Assembly: GCA_905147135.1 (NCBI GenBank)
Contig: LR990051.1
Span: 1,741,001 to 1,805,000, forward strand
Reading direction: 5' to 3'
DNA: 64,000 nucleotides
Source: Blastobasis lacticolella
Lineage: Eukaryota > Arthropoda > Insecta > Lepidoptera > Blastobasidae
Part shown: one piece after another, positions 1-11,819 of the stretch
How the letters are laid out: each line of letters begins with the position of its first letter
How positions within the stretch are numbered: the stretch's first letter is position 1
The notes under the pieces: model-generated
What the model was told of the DNA's origin: nothing
Databases searched by the model: none
Seen by the model: the letters and a program-made list of their open reading frames with translations, nothing else
Made by a program: the position numbers and the translations under genes

Positions 1-754
1 GGCTTGACTTTAAAAGCTTACTCGAACAAAGGCTGCCACTCTGACGTCCGAACAGTAATTAATTTACGCCTCGTATTAAATGCAGCAGCTGTCTATCTAC
101 ATTCTGTTTGTTTATGAATTAATTTATTAAATTTTAATTAAAATGTAGATGGAATTCAATAAACAGTAATCCAATAAATTCGTCCATTTTATCTCCGTAG
201 TGGTCGAACGGATAAAAGTACCGCCAGTCCCTTAACACGGCTAAAATCACAATGTTCATTTTCAAGTAGTTTTTAGAAGAATAGGTATTTGAGTTATGTT
301 TATTAGTCCACCAGTATGAAGTCGCGGGCAACAACTAGTATGTAATATAGACATAAATATCTAGCTTTTGCCCGCAACTTCGTCCGTGTATAATTCATTA
401 TTTTCGTTCCGAACTCGTTCCCGTGGGTACCAAATTGAATTTCATTAAAAGCTTGTTTATTCGTTTTTGCGTGAAGATGTAATATACATCCAAACATCCT
501 TAAAAACTTTATCATTAACAAAATTACACATTTAAAGTCAATACTTAGGTGTAGGATGAATTAGTTACTTAGCTAGAATTCAAACAAACCTTTTATTCAA
601 TATCCAGATGCAGACACGGCCTATTCCAGAATAGGTCACGAGCTCCAGGTTGTAGTTGTTCAGCTCTCGAGGACTTGCCTATGTTCCAGAAGCCAGAAAC
701 TGAACTTGATATCTATACTTAATAATATAAAGAGAAAATATTGTATTTTGTAAA
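1..754. other. AT-rich non-coding stretch
   Basis: I see no gene, no repeat shared with the rest of the window and no long inverted repeat here. The short open frames lack splice or codon support. Confidence 0.5.
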
Positions 755-870
755 CGTCAGATATCAGCCGCTCCATATAATTAAGTGATCTGCCAAATTC
801 TGAATCATGGTCAAGGCGAACCTTGGGCCCTCGTGCGCAATACCACAAACGGGACAGTATCACCAAAATA
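755..870 (+). repeat. SINE family S1, 3' fragment
   Basis: This matches the 3' third of the tRNA-derived SINE seen complete at 36695-37042. Shared blocks are the bases before 'ctgccaaattctg', then 'catggtcaaggcg', 'gggccctcgtgcgc' and the terminal 'gggacagta'. The tRNA-like head is absent, so the copy is 5' truncated. Confidence 0.75.
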
Positions 871-1093
871 TTTTTTTTTATTACCCCCTCCCACCTAGCA
901 ACAACGTTTGAATTGTTGTTTTCCTGCTTGAAGGACACGTAGACGAGAGCGTCTCAGTTACAGACGAGAGGCAAAACATCTTAGTCTTCACAGTGATAAA
1001 ACATCTACGGTGCATTTTTGCAACTTGAGCACTAAGCGCATGCATCGTACCTAGATAATCCATCATGTGAGCTGTTTATTATGTCACCGAGTA

Positions 1094-1344
1094 GAGCTCG
1101 TCTAGTCTAAAATGACGCGCCCCACTACTTAGTTAGTTGATTTCGATGTGTGAGTGCAAATATTGATAACGACACTTCATCTGCGTGGGAGCCAATGAAC
1201 GACGCGTGCTACTACGTTTGAATCTCACCGGCAACTGAATGACCAATTACAACGGCATTTGTATATGTATTGCGTCCATATTTTAAACTTGCTAGTGTGC
1301 GTTAATACGATAGTAGGGCGCGTCATTTTAGATTAGACGAGCTC
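1094..1344. mobile_element. MITE with 29-bp terminal inverted repeats and TA target duplication
   Basis: Positions 1094-1122 and 1316-1344 are inverted copies of each other, identical at 28 of 29 bases, starting GAGCTCGTCTA. Both ends are flanked by TA (1092-1093 and 1345-1346), as expected for a Tc1/mariner-type target duplication. The 251-bp interior has no open frame, so it is a non-autonomous miniature element. The high identity of the ends suggests it is younger than its surroundings. Confidence 0.85.
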
Positions 1345-1462
1345 TACCATTAACAATGCAATCACTACATATTATGAAACAAAGTCCCACACACAGCCTG
1401 TCTGACTATTCGCGATTAACTCAAAAACTACTGAACGGAACTGACTCATGAGGAAGGTAAAT

Positions 1463-1500
1463 CTTGGCGTTATGTCCGGTTGCGCCCCCGCGCGGCATGC
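1463..1500 (-). repeat. Short end fragment of SINE S1
   Basis: The stretch 'cttggcgttatgtccggttg' resembles the terminal segment of family S1 on the - strand. The same short fragment recurs at 48881-48912. It is too short to be certain. Confidence 0.4.
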
Positions 1501-1639
1501 GAGAGCCCAGTGGATGCATTATAAAAGAACAATCCGGATGAAACCCGTGAGAAGCCGGAGGGGTGGTGGGTCTACTATCTTAGAGACTACCATAAGCACC
1601 TATTTTGAGAAACGTTACTATGAACATTATGCTTTTATA

Positions 1640-1812
1640 GTAGACCCGACGCGGCTTCGTTCGTGTAACCGTTCGTTTTATCCTTCCTCTTGAATTACTC
1701 TATCTATTGTTTAAAACCGCATTAAAATCCGTTGCGTAGTTTAAAAGATCTAAGCGTACATAGATACATACATAGGGGCAGACGTCAAGAAGCGCCTTTG
1801 TTTTATACTATG
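1640..1812 (+). repeat. Dispersed repeat C
   Basis: Repeat C carries the blocks 'gcttcgttcgtgtaac', 'aaaaccgcattaaaatccgt', 'agatctaagcgtacatagat' and a final 'tttgttttatactatg'. The same block order appears at 4212-4403, 19007-19300, 32840-33010, 52343-52565, 56568-56842 and 61223-61410. I take it for a retroposon 3' region common in Lepidoptera, but the class is inferred. Confidence 0.7.
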
Positions 1813-2204
1813 AAAGAAGTGTTGTTTGTGAATACGGGTGTATTATTAGTTCATAAGATTGCACTCGACTCCCGCTCCTACACAGCCAACATCAAATTCC
1901 CCATTTCAGCGACCGAGCGCTGCTTTCACTTCTATATTTTTTCTCCCGGCTAAATTAGCAAATTAACAATGCTATCGTCACGCAATTTAAAACTAATTAG
2001 CAAAGAGAATGCCGCCTCCGAACGGCCGTTTACAGAGGAAATGGACTTCGTAAATATACAGACTAAGGGCGAAATGACTGAGAACGTTTAACTTTTGTAT
2101 TCAATTAAACAGAAAGCTCCGGGGATGTAAACTGCTCACGGTCGAATGGGAGATAGGCTCTGGAAAAGAGGGCTTACTAAACAGAGTAGGTATTCATAAT
2201 CTTG

Positions 2205-2315
2205 ACGGCAACATTCCAGTGCAGAGCCCGCGGTTCGCCTTGACTTTGGTCCAGGATTTGGCAGATTAGGCAGGGCAGAGGCAGGTAATCACAGGAGAGC
2301 GACTGCCATCTTACT
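2205..2315 (-). repeat. SINE S1 fragment
   Basis: This is an internal piece of family S1 on the - strand ('cgccttgactttggtccagg', 'gcgactgccatctta'). Head and terminal segments are missing. Confidence 0.7.
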
Positions 2316-2329
2316 TCTAAGGAACTGAA

Positions 2330-2405
2330 GGCGTGCGGCTGCGGTGAATGCTTCCCATCAGGCAGGCCGTAAGCTAGTTTCTACCTTAGTGGTGTAAAAG
2401 AAAAA
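2330..2405 (-). repeat. Dispersed repeat B fragment
   Basis: It holds the B signature 'catcaggcaggccgtaagct' followed by 'caccttagtggt'. In the longer copy at 9419-9590 this is the sequence downstream of a LINE ORF end. Confidence 0.7.
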
Positions 2406-2800
2406 AGACACGTTAATTTATACTTGCAATTAAGGGTCCCCATGTCATGTAATCCCGTTGGGCTATCATTGTATAAAGTAGTGTCTAGATAATGTAATTT
2501 GTATAGCTAAGAAAGTTCAAACCGACATTATTTTTCCGGGATGAACTTTCAAAATCGATTCAGTATTTAGAATTTAACGCGGACGAAGTCGCGTACAAAA
2601 GCTAGCGTTATATAAAAGTTGCAATAAAAATAATTATGTGTAGTGATAAATGATATCTCATCTTTTTGATATAAAATTGGTTCGTGAAGTCTCGTAAGCT
2701 CTTAACATTTCCCTATGAAAAAGTTACTAAATCTCATGAATATCTAATCTCCTAATAAAAAAACTAACGGTGTTATTAATAAAAAGTTATGAGAGGATTT
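2406..2800. other. Non-coding, unassigned
   Basis: AT-rich sequence without a gene. A short 'gcggacgaagtcgcgtac' near 2580 looks like a repeat C fragment on the - strand. Confidence 0.4.
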
Positions 2801-2862
2801 ATTTATTTATTTAACTGTTTATTGTACACAATAATGATTATACAAGGCTTTAACTTTACTAA
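2801..2862 (-). repeat. LINE 3' end with TTTA-rich tail
   Basis: The segment 'atttatttaactgtttattg' followed by 'tacacaataatgat' is repeated almost exactly at 19078-19120. I read it as the 3' end of a LINE in - orientation with its simple-sequence tail. Confidence 0.6.
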
Positions 2863-3803
2863 ATTATGGATCTTTAAAAACATTATTCATAAACACATAT
2901 TAGCCCTTACACCTCAATAACGGTTCTATAAACCTCTGATAAACCTATATTAGTGACAAACATGGCCGCCATCACACGAACAGCTGATTTGATTCGCTCG
3001 TAACTACATTCTTGACTTTTATTCAGAAGAGGCGATCAGTGTTGAGGTAATGAATCTATAGTTTTAGACCTAGGTACTATACCTAAGGTATTTTTATGAA
3101 TAAGACGATTACTCTACAACCCCTACTGTTTAGTCGGAAAGTATGGTTTGGCCGTTTTATCTGCCTTGTTTACTAACTATAAATATCTTCTAAGACTCAT
3201 TAACTTTAATGGCTGCCTCAATTAAAGCAACCCTTATAATTTTTACAGTTATCCGCGCCTGTTCTGGTTTATTTTTTTTGTTTCAAAACATTATCGTTTC
3301 TTTAAAGATTGGTATTTAGTACCTCGAAAATTAACACACTTTATTATTTAATTATACTAAAATTGCCATAATTGTGTCGGTGGTTCCGTATTATTTTCCA
3401 GAATATGTCCTAATCGTTCGTCATATACTGTTTACCTCTATTTGAAAGCTATATTCTTAGAGTAATCGCAAGGGCCCTTAGTTAAAGCTTCTGTACAGCG
3501 TCTGGGAATGAAAAAAAAAATTATTTTGTTAGAATATATTACTGAACTTATATAAATCATTATTCCCCACATTTAAGTTTGGAAAAAAAGTGGTTCATTT
3601 TAAAAATTTCGAATTTTACGCATTATTTTGATTCTCTTCAAAATACCGGGCTGCATGGGTCTTGGTACCTTTGCCATTCCTGTAGGGAAAACTTGACAAT
3701 AAAAGTAGATTGAAGATTGATAAGGGGTAGTAAGGTTATAATACTAATCAATAGCGTCGAGCTTAATATCTTTTATAATTATTTTAGTAACGTACTACCT
3801 TTT
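2863..3803. other. AT-rich non-coding stretch
   Basis: No gene and no internal repeat seen; several A/T homopolymer runs. Confidence 0.4.
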
Positions 3804-3924
3804 TGGAGGTCAGATGGTTGTCGCTTCACTGTAATTACCTAATCGCCAAATCTTGGAGCATGGTCAAGGCGGACCCCGGGCCTTGGTTCTCGAGAGCACA
3901 ACTGGGACATTAACGCCAAGATAG
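3804..3924 (+). repeat. SINE S1, 3' fragment
   Basis: This carries 'ctgtaattacctaatcgcca', 'catggtcaaggcggaccccg' and the terminal 'gggacattaacgccaagat' of S1. It is 5' truncated. Confidence 0.75.
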
Positions 3925-4151
3925 AATTTTAGGTAGGTATATTTCTCGTGCTGCGAAAGCTCTCTTTAGTGTAAAATGCCTATCCAAACTCATGCATTGC
4001 CTCTTGAATTATTGAACCTATTATGAGGCAACGTTTCGGAACGTCAACTCGTGCAACTACGTAGTAATATAATATCACTAAGCATTCCAGTCAGCAGTCG
4101 CAAATAGACACCCAGGGCAGCATTTAGACGTAGATTTAGGAGCGTCAATAT

Positions 4152-4403
4152 TCTAATGGCTAGCGAGTCCGACTCTTAAGCGAAGGTATCGAGTTCGATC
4201 ACTAAAACGGCCATCTATACATAGTACAAAACAAAGCCGCTTTCCACCGTATTTCCTTATGTATGTACGCTTAGATCTTTTAAACTGCGCAACGGATTTT
4301 AATGCCGTTTTCAACAATAGATAGAGTGATTCTCGAGAAACGTTTATAAGCAAGAAAAAAGGGCTAGGTAGGGGTTTAATAGGTGTACGCGCCGGGTCCA
4401 ATA
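4152..4403. repeat. SINE S1 head abutting repeat C
   Basis: At 4152-4200 the tRNA-like head of S1 is on the + strand ('gagtccgactcttaagcg'; B-box-like 'gttcgatcac'). It then stops, and repeat C on the - strand begins at about 4212 and runs to 4403 ('gccgggtccaataatac' end). The abrupt join suggests that repeat C landed in, or replaced, the SINE body. Confidence 0.6.
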
Positions 4404-4457
4404 ATACAAATAAACACTAACAAACAGCCAGAAACATGACATAATAGTACTTTAGTT

Positions 4458-4800
4458 TATGTCATTCGTTAGGCAAACAGGCAAGCGGGCCACCTTGTGG
4501 AAAGTGGTCAACATTGCCTATAGACATTAGCAACACCAAGAGTATCGCCAATGCGTTGCCCACCTCTATAACACGTTGCTCTGGCAGCAAAAAGGCAAAT
4601 GTCAAAGCCACGGTTCCCCAAGTCTCCACCTCGTGGAGCATTGGAGACCTTACTCACCGGCAGAAACACAATACTATTTAAAAGAGTATTGTTTAGCTGC
4701 GGTATTCTGTAAGGGGGAGGTACTTCCCCAGTCGGGCGGCTCCAATTCTAACGGGATACCCCGCTGTGCCCTACCTCTCAATTATGTAGGTATACCAAAA
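4458..4800 (-). repeat. Dispersed repeat A, long copy
   Basis: The + strand shows the A signature 'aggcaaacaggcaagcgggc', then 'cctatagacattagcaacac' and 'gtatcgccaatgcgttgccc'. It continues into a longer region shared with 29440-29745 and 47755-47940. Read on the - strand, A ends like a LINE ORF C-terminus plus 3' UTR, so the biological strand is probably -. Confidence 0.75.
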
Positions 4801-5104
4801 TAAAGTTTATAAGTCTTTCGCTAAAAAGTATTTACTGAGTATTAATTTAAAACTAGTCACTGACAAAGGGCTCTGGCTCTCCCTCGGTAGACCATTCCAC
4901 AAGCGAGTTTCCCTTATCGTAAACGAGTCGTAGTAATACCCGGAACGCGTGACCAGCCCGACAGAATATTGTCTGAAGCAGACCCAAGCGCAAGGTCATG
5001 GTCGACTAATAGGTAGCGAAAGTGCTTTTGGAGATAAAAAGGAGGCCAATATCGTGCAAGACGTTATACAGGAGAGTAAGGACATGCTTATTCCGAAACA
5101 TGGT

Positions 5105-5680
5105 CTAACTAGCATAGACCGACCAAAAACCTAACACCGATATGCTGCACACTAAGGAGATCCTTATTAATGTCGAGAAAACAGACGACAGCGTAAACCA
5201 GTATCGCCAAAAGTAGGGTCTGCGCAAGCTCGGCCTTACTTTTTTTATAGGCAGCAAGTTCCTCCACCTCCTGAGTGAGCCAGCAGCAGCGCAAATCTTC
5301 ATGCTTACCTCCGTGACATGGCTAGCCCTAGCCAAATTGCACACCTAGATTTTTAACAAACTCACTGTACGGTAGACCAGTGTCATTGAAATTCAATAGT
5401 GGAAGCTTATCAAACTCCAGCCGGCACACCTGTCTACATCCTCCAATAATGATGGCTTGGAACTTGCTGGGATTTACTAAAACACTAAGGGATTGGCTCC
5501 AATGTAGAACTGTTGTCAGGTTTACGCAGTAAATTTGACTGCAAAACAGTTGATTTGCAGGTCATCTGCATGAAGATGAAAAGAGCACTTTAGGAGAGGG
5601 ATGAAGAAATAAACTAAGAAGAAGTGGAGTGTTGAAAGGACACTACCCTGAGGCACGCCGGCCATTCAAGTTTCAAAGCG
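5105..5680 (-). pseudogene. LINE reverse transcriptase relic
   Basis: Read on the - strand from about 5670 there is a GVPQGSVL motif, then about 20 codons on HADDLQI (a variant of the YADD catalytic box), then 'PSKFQAIIIGG' and 'FVKNLGV'. Further on (5294-5109) comes a thumb-like helix region with 'SKAELAQTLLLAILVYA'. The order matches the palm and thumb of non-LTR reverse transcriptases. Stops and frameshifts separate the pieces, and both the endonuclease and the N-terminal fingers are missing. It is a dead 5'-truncated copy; the clade cannot be fixed by eye. Confidence 0.8.
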
Positions 5681-5830
5681 AGAATTATATATTTAACTAA
5701 ATAAAAAAACGTGACCAATATTTTTTGAAAATCAATTTGTTGGACTAATTAGATTTTTAAAGAACCTATTCGTATGGGATATCCCGCTATGACCTACCTC
5801 CCGGTTAGCTTGCAGATAACTGCCTGACTC

Positions 5831-6663
5831 CGGCCCCGGGCACACTGACAAAGGCACAGCGTGTGACGCGACACGAGCTTATGAGCTGACGTCACATTAT
5901 ATTGCACTGACACGCGATGCATCTGATGCAGTCGGGTTCTGTCAAGCGATCATTGCACAGGTTATTAATAACAGGTAGATGCAGAATGTGGCTTGACAGG
6001 AGCAATAAATTAAGTTAGTATAATAATAGTAAGTGGTATTCAGAAGATCGAGTCTACGTATTTTGATTTAGAAAGACAACAAAATCGATATTTTCTAAAG
6101 TTATTCGCGGCATTATTTTAGTTTATTTACGTAAGTAGGGCATAACGGAACATCTCTATTGAATTTTATGACGACGTGAGTGATTCAGTCAGTGAAAATG
6201 CCACGCGGAGGTTCTGTGTTCCCGGCTGGACACAAATTGAAATATGAATTTTAATTTCAATTACGGGTTTCGGTGTGATATGTATAATAAGTATGTATTT
6301 ATAAAATGTGTTTATAAGTAGTTTATCAGTTTTCTGGCATCCTTAACACAAACATTGCTTACTTTAGAACTAGATGGCGCTGTGAGAATTGTCCAACAAT
6401 ATTTATTGTTTATTTATCCTTCCCGAATAATAGCGAAATTAAAACAAAACGATTCCCTCTAGAAAAAATTGCTTCCGAGTTAAAACTGGAACCCCTTAAG
6501 GGATATCTCGGGATCCCCGTCTTAGTGGATCTAGTCTATTAATCTCAGTGGCAGTTGACGAAGGACTTGCATTTGTCTCGAGGCAAACACTGTTAACTCG
6601 CACCTAATTTTGATAGATAGAACATTTTTTGATGAAAATAAACCATGCAATACCTAGTGGTCG
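5831..6663. other. Non-coding, unassigned
   Basis: No gene seen. A fragment resembling the inner part of repeat A precedes it at about 5768-5812 ('gggatatcccgctatgac'). Confidence 0.4.
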
Positions 6664-6886
6664 ACCAGAGGCTATATTTTTGAGTCTAAACGGTCAACGG
6701 TTTTCAATTTTCTGCTTATTTTTGAGTTTCGCCATGATTCATTCAATATTTTGATGCATGACGCTGTTTATCTTTATTTTTAAACAGTCCGCTTTCAGTG
6801 ATGCCAATGTAATTTTAAGAATATTGAATTCTTTATGCCGAAAAAAGGAAAGGAAAACCGTTTGACGCGATTCTAAAATTGGGCCG
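6664..6886. mobile_element. Foldback MITE, family H
   Basis: The left arm ('aacggttttcaattttctgc' ... 'gccatgattcattcaatatt') is an imperfect inverted copy of the right arm ('aatattgaattctttatgcc' ... 'ggaaaaccgtttgacgcg'). The flanking segments 'ccagaggctatatttttgag' and 'ctaaaattgggccgctg' are also inverted copies. The same element is at 53669-53885 and, as one arm only, at 22256-22335. No ORF is present. Confidence 0.7.
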
Positions 6887-8079
6887 CTGAACATCGTCAT
6901 TTACCATACAGGCGTATGACGTATGACGTTTATTTATTAATCAATTGTTTTGTAGTTACATATGCACGTACAAACCAAATTTTGTTGGCGAATCATTACC
7001 GATCTTATAAACACGCTCAACACACAAAGTTGAAACATGTTGATATCGAATGTAGTACCAAAACGAGACTAGGTACTGTAACGTACCTACCTACTGTAAC
7101 GTAACACTGTCCCATGGACAGTGCCAGGTTCAGTTAATAAAAAAACACAAAGATTCAGGGTAATGGGTTCTAATAATTCAGTCCGGAAACTAGCTACATA
7201 CAGTGAATTTATAAATATAGTCTAAATAAAGCACAAAAGTTCCAAAATGAGTCTACTCCACATAACCTTACTCCAGGCAGGATCACTGAATTCACTTGGA
7301 TTGGAAAGCAAGTGGCGCCTATGTTAGTTTGAGAAAAATAGCTTCTGCTGCGTTATAATACTGATCCACCTTCTAGTTCGAAGGCTGGGACAACTTTCTC
7401 CAAATAATATTCATTTCGTAAAATAATATGAAAAATCCTTTCACTTTTTAACTCTCAAGCTTTAGACTCCCAGACATCAGTCTGAATTCTTTTCTCTAGC
7501 CGTCAATCAATTTCAAATTTATTATAGCCACAGTCTTTTTCGTGGGCAGCAAATAGAAATAAAATCTTCGCCATCATGGCATCGAACTGTGGTTCGTCAC
7601 TGCTTGACAACTTCACAACAATTTGTCAACAATATAAGTATTAGATATAAAAATATTATATTATATATTATAAATATTGTCGCCAAGGCCAAAAGGAAAC
7701 AAATTCGCCTATTAACAAAACAAGTACGTCTATAAATACACAATTCGTAGACCATTTAGAATAATGGTCGCAACCAAATAAACATTTTTCAGAACATAAT
7801 ATAATTAATTTGAGAGCTATTAAAGCCTGAAGGGCCATACCCAAGGAAATAGAACTGAAAATTACATTATAATTAAAAATAAATGTGTCAAGACCCTGAA
7901 GAGTTGTTTGAAAAGAAATCCTAATAACTGTAAGTACACCATTCATCAGGGCAAGACCCTACAATACTTACAAGATGAAAATTTTAATAAATTGGATCAA
8001 AACTAGGTACACTTAGTAAAAAAGAAACAAAATAGTTGCTACTATGGACAGACGTCTTAATTATTTATTCAACAGTTAT
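6887..8079. other. Non-coding, unassigned
   Basis: AT-rich sequence. The short open frames have no recognisable domain. Confidence 0.4.
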
Positions 8080-8132
8080 TAATTAATCAACTTGGGTCGA
8101 CTAATTAATCTACTTGGGTCGACTAATTAATC
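8080..8132. repeat. 22-bp minisatellite, 2.4 units
   Basis: The unit 'aattaatctacttgggtcga' plus 'ct' is repeated twice with one base change, followed by a partial third unit. Confidence 0.8.
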
Positions 8133-9176
8133 TCGCTTTACTTTTTAGACAGAGTCTAACTGCAATACCGGTTAATCATACAAACATATAAGCAAACAAG
8201 ATACAACGATTATTTTTTAGGCACTCACTTCTTCTTTGTATGTCGAATAGTGGCGGGTCAAATCTGCGAGGACCAGTACTCCGCCACTGATACAGCTTTA
8301 TTCGTGGCCGCGTACAAATCCTCGCGCGTGTAGGTGGTAGGGCACGCTGGACAAATCAATCAAAGGCACTCTCTGCATCTGATTAGAAGTAGCCTCGATC
8401 TAGTGGCTGCAAGCTTGACGGTTAAGCTGAAATTTTGCACACTCATGTAAGTTCGGTGACAATGCAATGTTACAATACCATCGAGCTGATCTGATGATGG
8501 AGACGGAAGGTGGCCATAGGAACTAGTAAATTACCATGATAAACCCATCGAGCTTTGGCTCGTTTCATTAGTCTTGACAAATACGCTGACTGATCATAGA
8601 GAACGCGCGTTAAAAGCTTGCTATGATAAAAGGATTTTATTTTAAAACTTATTAGTATGGACAAATGCTCATTCAAACACAATCACGTCAGCAAAACAGA
8701 CTGTGTACGTAATACTGATTCATTTAAAGGCAAGCCTCACGTAATGAACGAGGTTTAAAATATTTCAACAATCACAAAAGGATTTCGCGATCCATTTAAA
8801 TTGTTTCCATTTTTAAAGCCAGCTTAAAAATATCGACTGGAAACGTTTGCGAGCGAAATGTAAGTGGAGTACCTTTTATCTTTTAGGATTTTTTTACTAT
8901 TTCGAACGTAGAGTTTTTATAAATGTTGGCTAACGGTACGAACTTCATCAGAAAATGTGCGCGTTTTTGTTGACTGGATGACTTTAAATTCATGACACCA
9001 AGGGGTACCGTATGCATGTACTCGTGATAACAAACCACTTTGACTATGTCACCAACTCTGACATCGCAAAAAAGTCAGCAATTTCCGACTTCGCACCGCC
9101 CGCCGCGTGCTGGTACCTCATAGATCCCCGTAGACCCTCTGTTGGTGTGTATGCAAAGGTTCGAAAGAAAGTTTCT
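8133..9176. other. Non-coding, unassigned
   Basis: No gene, no shared repeat recognised. Confidence 0.4.
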
Positions 9177-9330
9177 CGCTCGTACGATTCGGATGTGGAG
9201 TGAGATTTTTTCACATTTTTTCCTGTGAACTATGACATGGGATCGTTCCAGAGGTATATTAGAAGTCTCCTTGGAGGCAGGCAACGTATTGGTAGAGCCC
9301 CTGGTGTTTCCAGAAGAGTAGAATGTCAAC
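9177..9330 (+). pseudogene. LINE ORF C-terminal relic (A-type)
   Basis: The stretch 'cgctcgtacgattcggatgt' ... 'tatgacatgggatcgttcca' ... 'ggcaggcaacgtattggtag' ... 'cccctggtgtttcc' is shared with 28104-28306. Its translation has the typical LINE end pattern (RTIRMWNE-like, then MG-FK, then G-QR-G). It is a fragment without a start. Confidence 0.55.
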
Positions 9331-9418
9331 CTGTTACATGATTTTCCTCTTACAATACAATTCTGGATTTCCATCCTAATCTATAATACCCTGCTAACAC
9401 TTCTTTCAATGTGAAGAG

Positions 9419-9590
9419 GTTTCCCCTCGAGAGTACAACATGGAGTTCTTCAAGAAAGGTGTAAAAAGGATTTTACGGGGTCGGCAACGCGTGGGTGATG
9501 CCCCTGGTATTGCAAACGTCCATAGGCTGCGGTGACTGTTTACCATCAGGCAGGCCGTAAGCTTGTTTGCCACCTTAGTGGTATATAAAA
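9419..9590 (+). pseudogene. LINE ORF C-terminus plus 3' UTR (repeat B)
   Basis: The + strand reads 'NMEFFKKGVKRILRGRQRVG' then 'DAPGIANVHRLR' and a stop. This is the usual terminal pattern of LINE ORF2 proteins. After the stop comes the B repeat 'catcaggcaggccgtaagct'. It is the clearest evidence that repeat B is a LINE 3' end. Confidence 0.7.
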
Positions 9591-9599
9591 AGAACCTAA

Positions 9600-10282
9600 A
9601 TCGCACTTTCCATTCCTCGTTACACCACACACCACCACTTGCTTTATTCGCTAGTCAATCAAATATCTTGTAAAAAAAGCGCATAGAAGTCAAAAAAAGG
9701 GCAAGCGGGCTTACAACCGGTTGCCAGCTAAATTGGCGAACGGAAGTAACAAGCGGGCCGCCGGTGTCAATTAAGCCAACTATATTTTCGTGTTGCGCTA
9801 TAACGGGCCGCAAGTTTACTCCCCTGGTGGCGCAATTGTTTTCGCGGGGGCCTCAGCGGGCCCAAGTTGGTAACACGGGCGTGGTAATGCGCTTAAGTGA
9901 ACGATGTGGCCCCAGAGTATTCAGCGGCGGAGCTCCGTGTAGGTCTGAGAACTGTTTAGTTTTACGTTTTGCCGCTGCCCGATGAAGCAACGGTATTGGA
10001 AAGCTAACATAACCTTATTTAATCTCTGGGGTGCGTACAAATCTTGCGAACTCGTCTCGAATGCGCTGTTGCAGCAACGGCTGCATCGGCGCCCGAGTGA
10101 TGCGCCACAGTGCATCGTAGAAAACAAACAAATATTATGCGGTCGCGCCAGTCCTCGCTATGGCGCATTTGCGGTATGTTCGTACGACCTGGATGCACTC
10201 TAACGTGGTTCTAACAATCAACGAATCGTTCTTGGTAAAAAAGTAAGTTCTCAGATACATTTTTTCATAACAATATTTTATT
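9600..10282. other. Relatively GC-rich unassigned stretch
   Basis: From about 9700 to 10200 base composition is richer in G+C and CpG than the surroundings, with overlapping short frames on both strands. I recognise no domain or splice-flanked exon. It could be an old repeat or a regulatory region. Confidence 0.35.
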
Positions 10283-10640
10283 ACGCCCTATAGTACTCAT
10301 GAAGACCATTCCAAAGAGCCAAAACACTATGGGTTTTACCAAACACGATATAGTTGTCTTGTTGCGTACAGTAGTTCCTAAGGCCATCTTCCATCATCAT
10401 TAGACCTTGAACATCACCTATAGTATAGGGGTATAGTACTCATTAAGAGCATTCCAAAAACCCGAAAGTCGATGCTGTTATCTTATTGCGTTCAATAGTT
10501 CCTATGACCACCTATGACAACTTTCCGACTTCATCGTCAGTGTAGCTCCATGGTACAATATTAATAATTTGTTTTCAAAGTTATATGGGTATACCAAATT
10601 TCAGTTCATTGGAACACCGGGAAGTGGATCAAATTAGGTT
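10283..10640 (+). repeat. Internally duplicated repeat, LINE-end like
   Basis: Two related segments follow each other: 'ctatagtactcatgaagacc' at about 10288 and 'gtatagtactcattaagagc' at about 10431, each followed by 'ttattgcgt/ttgttgcgt' and 'agttcctaaggcc/agttcctatgacc'. The block ends with 'accgggaagtggatcaaatt', of which a variant occurs near 47390. Confidence 0.5.
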
Positions 10641-11819
10641 TGCAAGATTTTCTATAGTTAGATAATTTAAAGCAATCATTGCTAGTTAAGTAAAAGCTTG
10701 CCTAAAGCTTAAAACAGATTAACATTTCTAAGATTCTAATTACTCGTTATCTGTTCCAACATCAGTTTCGTTTCTTTTCGGAAAAGATCGACATAATATG
10801 ATCAAAGTCACCTCATCACAAGTCCTCCATTATACGTATTCAGTGAAGTGTACTTGCATGTATAATACATTCTATGTAAGTGTTTGCTACGTAAAACTAA
10901 TACAACATAACATAAAAACATAGATTTTGTACACACTATTGAATCGTAGCGACGAACTAAAAATACATTTTTGTACTTGCTTTTTTTATTTAGCGCAAGT
11001 CAAAATGTCCAGGGAATTAAAGCGCACTTCCGCAGCCGCTGCATAATAAATACACGTTTGTTCTGCGAGCAAACAGGTTGCATACAAAACGAAGCAAACC
11101 CCGTACCAAAGGCATTCTATTTGTTCGTTCCTATACGTACTGCTAACAATTGAATACGTAGTAATCCGGTATTTTAAGATATTGTATTACCCGATGGTTT
11201 CTGCCTACTCTGTGAAAAATATGTATGAATTAATTAGTCCCTTATAAAACGCGGACAGCGGATTTACAGGCATGTGGAATTTTTTAATTAATTTATTTCA
11301 GACTACTGAGGCCCACTTCTGCGTACACATACAAATTATTTTAAATTATAAAGTAATACATACATTATCGCTTCACATCACTTTAGTTTCTTTCTAATTA
11401 TTTCAAATTAATCCCACGGAATCGCCGGAATACCACACCTCCCGGCCAACAGTCTTTCCTTATGAAGAACTCCAAATCTGCAGTTTGAATCAGCGGCACG
11501 AACAAGTTGTATGTACGTTCATGGCGTAACTCGTGACGTTTTCTTCATCATCTTAGTCCTCACAGTGACAACGCACTTGCTGTTGTGCATTTTTGTTGTC
11601 TGCAACCTACATGCACGAATTGTAGATGTAATGGGCGACAGTTACCACTTACGATTCTCTACCTATATTAAAAAATATAAACATTAGAAAGATAGCTCGC
11701 TTATACCGCTTACGCTACCGCTAACCAAACTTAAGTTGGCGAAGCAAGGTTGACCAAGGCCCTTCGCTGGAGACCCTTTTTCTTTTTATCGTGTAGATAG
11801 ACTAAAAACTGACTAACAC
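10641..11819. other. Non-coding, unassigned
   Basis: AT-rich, no gene or copy of a window repeat recognised. Confidence 0.4.

Noticed and set aside
8080..8132. Possible CRISPR-like direct repeats
   Set aside because: Only 2.4 units without spacers in a eukaryotic genome; it is a minisatellite.
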